64,000 nucleotides of DNA from Rhodococcus sp. KRD162 (GTDB taxonomy: Bacteria; Actinomycetota; Actinomycetes; Mycobacteriales; Mycobacteriaceae), in assembly GCF_017168335.1 (NCBI RefSeq), contig NZ_JABFAU010000005.1, positions 514,843 to 578,842 of the forward strand, in the 5' to 3' direction. Within the stretch, counting starts at the first letter, position 1. Every line of letters begins with the position of its first letter. The translations under genes and the position numbers were made by a program. Positions 25,312-33,355 of this stretch are shown here, in pieces. Below the pieces are notes generated by a model, which saw only the letters and a list, made by a program, of their open reading frames with translations, did no database searches and had not been told where the DNA came from.

Positions 25312-26928
25312 ATGTCCGCGGTTACCGGTGCATCCGTACTCGGTGCGTCGTTGGGATCGAGCGGTGTTCGTAGCGTGATCAGCGACGACGCTCACTCCGG
25401 CGCGGTCCTGGAAGTGCACGAACCAGTGTCGTTGCAGCCTGCACCCAACGGTCTTGCGCCCGATCCCTGGGACTCCGTCATCACCTCGGTGCACAACCTG
25501 GCGAACGAGTATGCCTCTGCACACTTCTATCCGGTACTCGCGCTGCGCGAAAGCGAGCCGAGGACGGCATACGACCAGGATTTTTCGGACGGCGTCGTGC
25601 TCGTTTCGGAGCTCGGTGCCCAATTGGTCGCGCTCCAGCAGACGGGCGTGCTGGCCGGTGAGTTCTGCGTGGCACTGTTCGACGTGGGCGCGTCCGGTAC
25701 CTCCGTATCCGTGGTGGAGGTGGGCAGCGGTCGGGTTCTCGCCTCGCGACGCACCGGTGAACTCAGCGGTGACGAATGCGATCGGCTACTGCGAGATCAC
25801 CTGATCGGCATGTTCGGTGCGGCCGAGGCGCTGACGGTGGACGCGCGCCGTCGGCTCGTGTCGGACGTTCGAGTCGGCAAACACGAACTTTCTCTGCTCC
25901 GCAGTGTCTCTGTGCGGGGGCCGTTCGTCGGCGGACGCGCCTCTTTGTGGCGTGGCAATCTCGACGAGCTCATCGGCGACGCCGTACACCGGGCCGTCTC
26001 GATGGCCGTCGATGTGCTCGACGAGGTCCGAGCACGCGGCGCACATGTCGACGCCATCGTTGCCGTGGGTGGTGGTGCCAACATGCAGATCGTCCGGAAA
26101 GTACTGTTCGACGCGGTCTCGATACCGGTCTACGTGCCCGAACAGCCGGAATTGTTGGCGGCGCGTGGTGCCGCTGGGATCGCTCGGATGCTGGGCGTCC
26201 GGCCTGCGCCGTCGACCGACGACGCGCGCACCGAGCAGATCGCGGCCGTCGGGCATGATGCCGATGTGTCCGCGGTTGTCACCGCGAGTGCGGTGGCCTC
26301 CAAGCGCCCGCGGCACAGCGGAACCTCGGCCACGCGCATGGCACGGGCACACAAGTCGCGGCATCTCGGTCGTGCTCTGGCCGCATTGGTTGTTCTCTGC
26401 GCAGCCGGAACTGTCGCTGCTGCCGCGGCGCGGAGCACCGGCGAGGACGCGTCACCCGTGGTGAGTAGCCCGACCCCGTCCACACAGGCCACTCGCTCCC
26501 AGTCGGTGGTGCCTGCTGCGGACGGTTCGCCAGCCGGTCCAGAGGAGTCCTCGTTGCCGGCCCCGACCGTGACGGCTGCCCCCACGTCGGACGGTCGCCC
26601 TGCGCCCTCTCCGGCGGCCACCACGGTGACCGACGTGGCCACCACTACCTCGCCGCTGCCTCTCACGCCGTCCGGCTCACCCTCGGGGAGAGACGATTCG
26701 ACGGTTCGCGAGAGGCCCGCCCCAGGGCCGGCCACGACAGTGCCGACGACGGAGGCGCCGCGGACCACCACGCGCGCTCCGTCCACCACGACCTCGGTCC
26801 AGACCACGACGGCTCCGTCCACCACGCCCGAGCCGACAACGACAACGACGACACGATCGACGACCACCACACGACCCACTCGGACGTTCGACTTCCCGCT
26901 CCCGAAACTGGGTCTGCCTGGGGGCTGA
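25312..26928 (+). CDS. Membrane-anchored Hsp70/actin-like (ASKHA) protein with Thr/Pro-rich tail
   Basis: 538 residues. Residues 1-300 are an ASKHA ATPase-like domain: phosphate-1 loop GASLGSSGVRSVI, phosphate-2 loop CVALFDVGASGTSVSVVE, and adenosine motif AIVAVGGGANMQIVRKVL. A single membrane span (about 353-372, RALAALVVLCAAGTVAAAAA) follows a basic stretch, so the ATPase-like part should face the cytoplasm. The remaining 165 residues are Thr/Pro/Ser-rich (many TTT and PTT runs) and would be outside. The N-domain lacks the Hsp70 substrate-binding domain. Similar to the mycobacterial 'proline and threonine rich' Rv0312 type. Start from GAGG eight bases before ATG 25312. Confidence 0.75.
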   Translation: MSAVTGASVLGASLGSSGVRSVISDDAHSGAVLEVHEPVSLQPAPNGLAPDPWDSVITSVHNLANEYASAHFYPVLALRESEPRTAYDQDFSDGVVLVSELGAQLVALQQTGVLAGEFCVALFDVGASGTSVSVVEVGSGRVLASRRTGELSGDECDRLLRDHLIGMFGAAEALTVDARRRLVSDVRVGKHELSLLRSVSVRGPFVGGRASLWRGNLDELIGDAVHRAVSMAVDVLDEVRARGAHVDAIVAVGGGANMQIVRKVLFDAVSIPVYVPEQPELLAARGAAGIARMLGVRPAPSTDDARTEQIAAVGHDADVSAVVTASAVASKRPRHSGTSATRMARAHKSRHLGRALAALVVLCAAGTVAAAAARSTGEDASPVVSSPTPSTQATRSQSVVPAADGSPAGPEESSLPAPTVTAAPTSDGRPAPSPAATTVTDVATTTSPLPLTPSGSPSGRDDSTVRERPAPGPATTVPTTEAPRTTTRAPSTTTSVQTTTAPSTTPEPTTTTTTRSTTTTRPTRTFDFPLPKLGLPGG

Positions 26929-26984
26929 GCGGTCTGCGGGTTTCCGACACCATCGGCACCGGTGCTCGAGGCAGGATAGTCGGT

Positions 26985-28427
26985 ATGGAGTCGATTCAGA
27001 CCGAGCGCGAAGACAAATTCGACGTCGACGAAGATTTCCAGTTGCCCGCGCTCACGTCGCTGGTGCCCGCCGACGGCGCAGTGGTGACGAGCGAAACCCA
27101 CCTCGTCAGCGAGTACTTCGATACGACCGGGCAGGATCTGTTGCGCCGAGGAATCACCGTGCGACGACGCACCGGGGATGCCGACAACGGCTGGCACGCA
27201 AAGGTTCCGGCTGACAAGGCGCGAACGGAGATTCGACTTCCTCTCGGCGGTGGTGTGCACACTGCAGTGCCGGACGAGCTGATCGAGGTGCTTCGCGGCG
27301 CGGTGATCGGCGGTGCGTTGTCCGCAGTCGCGACCCTGACGACGCGTCGCATGGTGCATACCGTGTCGGACGCGGACGGCGGCGTGGTCGCGGAGATCGC
27401 CGATGACGAGGTGTCGGTGGTGCTGATCGGTGGTGCGACGGGGCCGCGGTGGAGGGAGGTCGAAGTCGAACTCGGCCTGGCCGGCTCGGAGTCGTTTCTG
27501 AAGAAGGCGGGCAAAGTATTGCGTGCCGCCGGTGCTCGCCCATCGGCGCATCCTTCGAAATTGCACCGCGCGCTCTCGGTGGTGCGTGAGATTTCGGCCG
27601 ATGCCGGTGTTCGGTTGCTGACGGATTATCTCGACGAGCAGGTGCAGGCGATCGTCGCGGGCGATGTGTATCTGCGCCGAGGGTTGGATCCGATCCATTC
27701 GACCAGGGTGGCCATCCGGCGGTACCGCAGCACTCTTCGGGTCTTCGGAAGCCTGTTCGAGGACGAGGCGGCGGCTCATCTGGAGAGCGAACTATCTTGG
27801 TACGCAAATCTTCTCGGTGAGGTTCGAGACCGCCAGGTGCAGCGCGCTCGGTTCGCGGCCGCGCTGCGCGAACTTCCACCCGAATGGGTGCTGGGGCCGG
27901 TGGCTGCACGTATCGAGAACGATCTGTTGGCCGAACAGATTCGCTATCGCGAATCGGCGATGGCCGAACTCGACGGAGACCGCTATCTCGCGTTGCTGAC
28001 GATGTTGTCGGCATGGTCGCGTGGGCTACCGATCGACGGTGAGGTCAGTGAGAAGGTGTTGGTCAACCTCGCGCGGAAGGCAGGCAAGAAGGCGATCGAT
28101 CGCACTCGACGCGCGGTGCGCGGCACCGACGACGAGGCGTTGCATAGTGCCAGGAAGGCATCCAAGCGGGCCAGATATGCCGCCGAATTGGTCGCCCCGG
28201 CCGTGGACAAGAAGGTCTCGAAGGCGAACATCAAGCGTTACAGAACAATTCAGGAAGTTCTCGGCGAGCATCAGGATGCGGTGATCGCAGCGGACATCGT
28301 GCGCAGGCTCGGCGCGCGGGCCGGTTCGACGGCTGGTGAGAACGGATTCACCTTCGGTCTGCTCTTCGAGCGCGAGCGCCGCGCCGCCGAGTCTGCCCGA
28401 GAGCAGGCCGGCAACCTCGAGTTCTGA
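26985..28427 (+). CDS. CYTH-CHAD domain protein
   Basis: 480 residues. CYTH triphosphate tunnel domain at about 1-195: EREDKFDVDEDFQLP (ExExK variant), TVRRRTGDADNGWHAKVP, TTRRMVHTV and WREVEVELG. CHAD helical domain at about 210-475 with conserved basic His/Arg helices: DPIHSTRVAIRRYRSTLRVFG and LHSARKASKRARYAAEL. CYTH enzymes act on inorganic tri- or polyphosphate and CHAD domains bind polyphosphate, so a polyphosphate role is likely. 56 bp after the ASKHA gene, same strand. Confidence 0.9.
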   Translation: MESIQTEREDKFDVDEDFQLPALTSLVPADGAVVTSETHLVSEYFDTTGQDLLRRGITVRRRTGDADNGWHAKVPADKARTEIRLPLGGGVHTAVPDELIEVLRGAVIGGALSAVATLTTRRMVHTVSDADGGVVAEIADDEVSVVLIGGATGPRWREVEVELGLAGSESFLKKAGKVLRAAGARPSAHPSKLHRALSVVREISADAGVRLLTDYLDEQVQAIVAGDVYLRRGLDPIHSTRVAIRRYRSTLRVFGSLFEDEAAAHLESELSWYANLLGEVRDRQVQRARFAAALRELPPEWVLGPVAARIENDLLAEQIRYRESAMAELDGDRYLALLTMLSAWSRGLPIDGEVSEKVLVNLARKAGKKAIDRTRRAVRGTDDEALHSARKASKRARYAAELVAPAVDKKVSKANIKRYRTIQEVLGEHQDAVIAADIVRRLGARAGSTAGENGFTFGLLFERERRAAESAREQAGNLEF

Positions 28428-28507
28428 CGCCGAAAACAGTTCGATCGCCCGATTCGGCGCTCGAAGTGTACTCTCGGTCCGAATCGGATTCGGGGGAGTC
28501 GACGCAT

Positions 28508-29602
28508 ATGTCCATTGCACTCGGCGTACACGTGGGTGTCGACGAGATTTCGGCTGTTCTCATCGAGGCCGACCTCCCCGAACTCGGACCGGTCGCAGCC
28601 CGCACCGCGGCTGTTGCGTCGGTGCCCGGCGGTGTCGGTGACGCCGCGACCACGATGCTCGGCATCATGCGCGTGCAGGCCGCGCAGCAGGACCTACTCA
28701 TCGCTCGCTCGGCGATCGTCTGCGACAGCCTGCTGGTGTGCGGCATCGTGCGCGCTGCATTGACGGCCCATCAGATCAGCGACGTGCTCGTGGTGGATGC
28801 CGGAGATCCGCGGCTGGACGGCGAGCTTCCGCTGGGAACCGCCGCGGCTCTGATCGGTATCGCGGTAGCGCCGTCCGAGTGGACCGACGACGGGGACTCG
28901 ACCGATTCCGTTCCGGCTGAACCTGCACGCGGAGCGCGGCTGGCGGTGATCGGATTGGGCGTCGCGGTTCTCGCTGCGCTCAGCGGTGCGACGGTCTGGG
29001 CGCTGACGTCGATCGGTCCGGCGGAGAACTCTGTGGTCGGCACCGCGGACACCACCGATGTTGGCGCGATTCCGCGGAGCGGTAGCACTGCGATAACGCC
29101 GTCGTCGACGCAGGCGGTAGCAGGTGTTATGCATTCGCCTGGAGACCCGTCGACTGTCCCGCCTGTCGAGACGGAGCTGTTCGAGTCACCTGTGTTCGGG
29201 CCGGTTCCGGTGGCCTCGTGGAGCGAGGCCCCACCGGCGGCTCCGGTCCCGACGCCGGCCGAGGAGGTTTCGGCCGGTGGCGGTGGATCGGACGGTGGTC
29301 AGTCCGGTGGTGGTCGGAAACCCGGTGGTGGTGTCGGCGGCGGCAACTCGAACAACGGCAACTCCGGTGAGGACAGTGGCGGTTCGGTGGGTGGCGATGC
29401 AGGCGGTGGTGATGCGGGCGGTGGTGATGCGGGCGGTGGCGATTCGGGTGGTGGTTCGGAGGAGACCGAAACGCCGACGGTCGATCCGGAACCCGAGACC
29501 GAGGAGCCGACCACCGATCCACCGTCGACGACCACCGATGTTCCGGCCACCACCGAGGCCACCTCTACGGTCTCGGAACCGTCGGAGGACCCGGTCGAGT
29601 GA
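28508..29602 (+). CDS. Membrane protein with short ASKHA-like N-terminus and Gly-rich tail
   Basis: 364 residues. The N-terminal 140 residues keep only the edges of an ASKHA-type fold: SIALGVHVGVDEISAVLIE at the start and DVLVVDAGDPRLDG later; the sequence is too short for a whole ATPase domain. One membrane span (about 145-167, LAVIGLGVAVLAALSGATVWAL) leads to an extracellular tail with a Gly-rich block (residues 255-318) built in part from GGGDA repeats, and a Thr/Pro/Glu-rich end. Start ATG 28508, with GGGGGAG about ten bases upstream. Looks like a reduced relative of the protein at 25312. Confidence 0.65.
   Translation: MSIALGVHVGVDEISAVLIEADLPELGPVAARTAAVASVPGGVGDAATTMLGIMRVQAAQQDLLIARSAIVCDSLLVCGIVRAALTAHQISDVLVVDAGDPRLDGELPLGTAAALIGIAVAPSEWTDDGDSTDSVPAEPARGARLAVIGLGVAVLAALSGATVWALTSIGPAENSVVGTADTTDVGAIPRSGSTAITPSSTQAVAGVMHSPGDPSTVPPVETELFESPVFGPVPVASWSEAPPAAPVPTPAEEVSAGGGGSDGGQSGGGRKPGGGVGGGNSNNGNSGEDSGGSVGGDAGGGDAGGGDAGGGDSGGGSEETETPTVDPEPETEEPTTDPPSTTTDVPATTEATSTVSEPSEDPVE
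29399..29443. repeat. Three tandem 15-bp repeats coding GGGDA
   Basis: Three near-identical units of GCGGGCGGTGGTGAT inside the Gly-rich tail of the membrane protein at 28508-29602. The in-frame repeat can expand or contract without shifting the frame. Confidence 0.7.
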
Positions 29603-29752
29603 CTCGGATTCGTCTATTTCATTGCGAGCAAGCGATTTTGATACTCGGACAAGTCGGCCATATGACAGGTGTGTGAATTCAGCTCCGGCATCTGAACTTC
29701 TGCTCGAGCGTCGCTACCATCGAGGCATCGACCAGTAGACGGTGAGTATTCG

Positions 29753-30040
29753 ATGACCGACAATCCCGCAGCAGAATTGGCGACCCGCACGACCATCGAC
29801 AGGGCGGTGGGTGTCCTCATCGCGCTGCGTGGCTGTAGCCCCGAGGATGCGTTCGCCGAGTTGGCGGCGCACAGCTTCCGTTTCGATGTTTCGCTGGTGC
29901 AGTCGGCCCGTTCCATCGTCGCTGCCGCTCGCGGTCTGGACTCGGCCAGTGGCGTGGCAGGTGCGGCCATGACATCGGCCCAGCAGGATTGGGGATCGTT
30001 ACTGGCCGTCCGCCGTGATCCCTTCGATCACGTCGCGTGA
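29753..30040 (+). CDS. ANTAR-domain-only protein
   Basis: 95 residues consisting almost entirely of an ANTAR RNA-binding domain: TIDRAVGVLIALRGCSPEDAFAELAAHSFRFDVSLVQSARSIV. ANTAR domains bind paired hexanucleotide hairpins in nascent RNA and act as antiterminators, normally as outputs of response regulators or GAF sensors. Here no sensor domain is attached, so partner input must come from elsewhere. A small palindrome (30045-30059, GACCGAATTTCGGTC) follows the stop codon. Confidence 0.8.
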   Translation: MTDNPAAELATRTTIDRAVGVLIALRGCSPEDAFAELAAHSFRFDVSLVQSARSIVAAARGLDSASGVAGAAMTSAQQDWGSLLAVRRDPFDHVA

Positions 30041-30180
30041 CTTCGACCGAATTTCGGTCTACCGCTTGTGGGATCTCATAAAACAAACCGTTAGTTCATA
30101 ATAATCGACATATTGCTGTCTTGTGGGTGGTTAGAAGGTTACTATCGGCTGGTCGGAGTAGCCAATCGAGTCGAGGAATC

Positions 30181-31149
30181 ATGAAAACAGTCCTTGGTGT
30201 CTCGGTGGGTTCTGCCACTGCTCGAGGTGTCGCGGTCGATGCGATCGACGAATCCGTGCGGTCTGCCCACATCGTCCATTCGTTCGATCCGGGGGATCAC
30301 CTCCAGGTGGCCCTCGATCTGGTGGACTCGATGTCACGCGATCAGTCGGTCGAGCGAGCCGACATCGTGTTGGCTGTACCCGACGATCCTGGTGCCCGCG
30401 GCCGAACGTCCGCATTCTCCATGTACGAGGCCGATCGTCTGCTGGTCGCGTCGGAACTCGGTGCCCAGCTGCGGTATCTCCGAGGCTCGGGCCAGCTGGA
30501 GGGTGCTCGTACCGTCGCCATCTGTGACATCGGTGCGTCCGGCACGACGATGTCCATCGCAGATCCGGCCAACGGCAGAGTATTCAGCTCGGTGCGCACC
30601 ACATTGTTCGGAGGCATCGGGTGCGATGAGCAGATCTCGCGCTACCTGCTCTCGACGTACGGAGCGGACGAGTTGGAATCCGAGCGTGCCAGAGCCGACC
30701 TGATGGTCGCCATTCGGACGGCGCGTGAGCAGCTGTCCAGGCTGCGGGTGACCGAGGTGGCAGGGCCCTTCGTCGGCGGACCGGTCCGGTTGTGGCGCAA
30801 TACATTCGACGATATTCTCGAGCGCAGCATCCGCTCGTTGGAGGATTGGGTAGCCAGCGTCATAGTCGACGCGCCCTGCGCTGTGAACGCGTTGGTGATG
30901 GTCGGTGGCTGTGCCAATCTCCCGTCGCTTCGTCGGTTCTTTCGTCGCGATCTGCTGTTGCCGGTCTTTGCACCTGCCAACCCGGAGTCGCTCACTGCGC
31001 ACGGTGCTGCCCTGATGGCCGTCGATGCGGTCGCTGCGCGACAACATCACCCGCGGGGCGCAATGAGTCGGGCCGGTGGCCCGTCACAGCACGGCGCGAT
31101 GGTGGGCATGGTGGGCTATCGTGACGCCCCGCGACACCGTTCAGCCTGA
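30181..31149 (+). CDS. Soluble Hsp70/actin-like (ASKHA) protein
   Basis: 322 residues, no membrane span. Same domain as the protein at 25312: phosphate-1 GVSVGSATARGVAVD, phosphate-2 VAICDIGASGTTMSIADP, adenosine motif NALVMVGGCANLPSLRRFF, and the shared segments LVASELGAQLRYL and EVAGPFVGGPVRLWR. The N-terminus resembles mycobacterial DUF7159-type proteins (MDxVLGVSMxPTTVR). GAGG precedes ATG 30181. The preceding 140 bp are AT-rich and should hold the promoter. Function unknown. Confidence 0.75.
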   Translation: MKTVLGVSVGSATARGVAVDAIDESVRSAHIVHSFDPGDHLQVALDLVDSMSRDQSVERADIVLAVPDDPGARGRTSAFSMYEADRLLVASELGAQLRYLRGSGQLEGARTVAICDIGASGTTMSIADPANGRVFSSVRTTLFGGIGCDEQISRYLLSTYGADELESERARADLMVAIRTAREQLSRLRVTEVAGPFVGGPVRLWRNTFDDILERSIRSLEDWVASVIVDAPCAVNALVMVGGCANLPSLRRFFRRDLLLPVFAPANPESLTAHGAALMAVDAVAARQHHPRGAMSRAGGPSQHGAMVGMVGYRDAPRHRSA

Positions 31150-31153
31150 CACC

Positions 31154-31189
31154 CAACCTACCCAACCAGCGCCGTTGTTGGGTAGGTTG
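31154..31189 (+). terminator. Hairpin after the soluble ASKHA gene
   Basis: Perfect 13-bp arms (CAACCTACCCAAC and its complement), ten-base loop, beginning four bases past the stop codon and ending close to the start of the HadAB gene. Likely a terminator; it could also attenuate the next gene. No long T-run. Confidence 0.6.
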
Positions 31190-31233
31190 CTCGGGTAATG
31201 ATCAACATCAGGGGACGAGATGGTGGGACGACA

Positions 31234-32313
31234 GTGGCAGAGCAGGTAACGGAGTCCGGCGCGGCAGCAGCAGACGAAGAAGCATTCGACCCGGCAGAGC
31301 ACGCGCGGAGCATGGTCGGTTATCACTACCGCACCGAGGACTACTACGAGGTGGGACGCGAGAAAATTCGCGAGTACGCCCGTGCCGTCCAGGACTTCCA
31401 CCCCGCCCATTGGGACGGCGACGCTGCGGCTGCGCTGGGGCACAGCGCTCTCGTCGCACCTCTGACGTTCATGTCTCTGGTCGGCACCCTCGCGCAGAAG
31501 AAGCTGCTCGAGTCCATTGCCGAAGGTTACGACCTCAGCCAGATTCTGCAGACCGATCAGGTGCTGGTGTTTCAGAAGCCGATCCTGGCCGGCGACCAGC
31601 TCACGTGTGACGTCTCGCTCGATTCGTTCAAGACCGTCATGGGTCGCGACATGATGGTGACCAAGAACGTCGTGTCGAATCAGAAGAACGAACTGGTGCA
31701 GACCACCTACACCACCCTGCTCGTCGGGCGATCCGGTGAAGTCGATCCGGCCATCGCCGATGCAGCACGCAACCTGGTGATGTTCGGTGCGTCGATGGAC
31801 GCCGCTGTCGCCAATGCCAGCGAGCACGACACACTCTCCACTCCGCAGGAACACGAGCCGTTGATCGTGGAGGAATACCGTGGTCAGCCGACGCCCAAGT
31901 TCGACGAGGTGAATGTCGGGGACGAACTACCCACCCGTACGGTACGTCTGACCCGTGGCGATCTCGTCAACTACGCGGGCGTCGCCGGTGACGCGAACCC
32001 GATTCACTGGAACGAAGGTTTCGCCAAGCTGATCGACCTCGAGGATGTGCTGGCCCACGGCATGCTCACGATGGGCGTAGGCGGCGGCTTCATCAGCGAG
32101 TGGCTCGGCGACCCAGGTGCAGTGAAGGACTACACGGTTCGCTTCACCACCCCCATTCCGGTCGGCACTCACAAGCCCGCCGAGATCGTCTTCAGCGGCA
32201 AGATCAAGTCGAAGGACGAGGAGTCCCGTACGGCCGTGGTCTCGATCGGCGCAACGTTCGAGGGCAAGCGAATCTTCGGTCACCGCGCAACGGCCACAGT
32301 TCAATTGGCCTGA
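31234..32313 (+). CDS. Fused (3R)-hydroxyacyl-ACP dehydratase, HadA/HadB
   Basis: About 359 residues in two MaoC-like hotdog halves. The N-half matches HadA (VGYHYRTEDYYEVGREKIREYARAVQDFHPAHW, LVAPLTFMSLV), the C-half matches HadB (TVRLTRGDLVNYAGVAGDANPIHWNEGFAK, with catalytic Asp and His in GDANPIHW). The enzyme dehydrates long-chain hydroxyacyl-ACP in FAS-II elongation of mycolic acids; in mycobacteria the two halves are separate subunits. GTG at 31234 gives MAEQVTESG; ATG 31198 is an alternative but starts nine bases after the hairpin with no good ribosome site. Confidence 0.88.
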   Translation: MAEQVTESGAAAADEEAFDPAEHARSMVGYHYRTEDYYEVGREKIREYARAVQDFHPAHWDGDAAAALGHSALVAPLTFMSLVGTLAQKKLLESIAEGYDLSQILQTDQVLVFQKPILAGDQLTCDVSLDSFKTVMGRDMMVTKNVVSNQKNELVQTTYTTLLVGRSGEVDPAIADAARNLVMFGASMDAAVANASEHDTLSTPQEHEPLIVEEYRGQPTPKFDEVNVGDELPTRTVRLTRGDLVNYAGVAGDANPIHWNEGFAKLIDLEDVLAHGMLTMGVGGGFISEWLGDPGAVKDYTVRFTTPIPVGTHKPAEIVFSGKIKSKDEESRTAVVSIGATFEGKRIFGHRATATVQLA

Positions 32314-32405
32314 GTTCAACTCCTCGGCCGATGCGCAGGTGAGTCGGGATTTCACGCCCCGGTCGGTCGGTGCGGATTGCGACGAGGGGCGTGGATGTGG
32401 CGCGT

Positions 32406-32520
32406 TCACGCCCCCACGAAGATGCAGAACGGGTGGCCCGCAGGATCAGCGTAGATTCGGATCGGTTCTTCGGGGTCGTCGCACGTGCGATGGTCGAGTT
32501 GGAAAACTTCTCGACCGTCG
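32406..32520 (-). pseudogene. C-terminal remnant of a VOC/glyoxalase-family gene
   Basis: On the minus strand the last 35 or so residues of a Glyoxalase-like protein can be read (EVFQLDHRTCDDPEEPIRIYADPAGHPFCIFVGA, key part YADPAGHPFCIFV), ending at a stop. Upstream in this frame the sequence stops looking like the family and runs under the start of the phosphotransferase gene, so the N-terminal two thirds are gone. Confidence 0.6.
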
Positions 32521-32535
32521 AATCGGAGGTGTGGG

Positions 32536-33243
32536 GTGGACGTCGGCGAGCTCCATATGCACTGGCCTGGAATCAGTATCGGTGGACGTGAGACCAACGG
32601 TGCGCGGACCGAGGTATGGACGGGGCACCTCGAGGATGTCGGGAAGGTCATCGCACGACGCTCACGCAGATCTCAGCCATCGCGCGCGTGGGAGTGGGCA
32701 CTGCTTCGACATCTGAGAGATATGGGCATCGAGGTACCGGACCTGATTCCATCGGCTGGTGGCGATGTCGACGTCGACGGTTGGCACGTCTATCACTACA
32801 TCGACGGGCGCGAGCCGTCGGCGGAGGACCCTCGGCTCGTGCGCTCGATCGGTCGAGTCCACAGGGCCACTTCCGGCTGGCCGCAACGCCCGGGCTCTGC
32901 GAGCGCGCGGGACTTGCTCGTCGATTCGGCGGGCGGTGAGGTGAACCTGGACGGTATGCCAGATGTGCTCGTCGATGCAGTACGTGGGGCATGGACGTCG
33001 GTGCTACATCTGAGGGAGTCCACATCGGTGGTCCATGGAGATTTCGGTTCGAGAAACGCACTCATCGATACACGGGGCCGCTGCGTGCTGATCGACTGGG
33101 ACGAAGCCCGAGTCGACGACCCGCTGTTCGACTTACCCGAATCCGATAGGCAGAAGCGGGCGGCGCTGGCCTGGGAGATCGCCACCTGCTGGTCGGTCGA
33201 GCCGACTTATGCACGGTCTCTCGTCGAAGGATTTATCCAATAG
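32536..33243 (+). CDS. APH-family phosphotransferase
   Basis: 235 residues with the kinase-like fold of aminoglycoside/choline-type phosphotransferases: VVHGDFGSRNALIDT (catalytic loop HGDxxxxN) and CVLIDWDEARVDDPLFDLPE (metal-binding DWD). GTG start at 32536 has a consensus GGAGG six bases upstream. Target unknown; a resistance role is not implied by the sequence. It replaces part of the VOC gene remnant on the other strand. Confidence 0.8.
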   Translation: MDVGELHMHWPGISIGGRETNGARTEVWTGHLEDVGKVIARRSRRSQPSRAWEWALLRHLRDMGIEVPDLIPSAGGDVDVDGWHVYHYIDGREPSAEDPRLVRSIGRVHRATSGWPQRPGSASARDLLVDSAGGEVNLDGMPDVLVDAVRGAWTSVLHLRESTSVVHGDFGSRNALIDTRGRCVLIDWDEARVDDPLFDLPESDRQKRAALAWEIATCWSVEPTYARSLVEGFIQ

Positions 33244-33355
33244 TCCCCCTCTGCAACACGTTACGACCTTTGCCGACGCTATCGTGGCGCACGGGAGACC
33301 TCCTAAGACAAGCGATTGCCCGTGAAACGACGCCGTACTCCATCGAGTCAGCGCT

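Noticed and set aside
25312-26928. Calling the ASKHA protein DnaK or a pilus/rod-shape protein (PilM, MreB)
   Set aside because: The substrate-binding domain of DnaK is absent and the loops do not match MreB or PilM well enough; only the general fold can be supported.
26130-27779. 549-residue minus-strand frame across the ASKHA tail and CYTH gene
   Set aside because: It spans two convincing plus-strand genes; the valine/glycine-rich part is the antisense of Thr/Pro codons.
32536-33243. Antibiotic-resistance kinase
   Set aside because: The HGDFGSRN and DWD motifs only define the broad APH fold, shared by many metabolic kinases.
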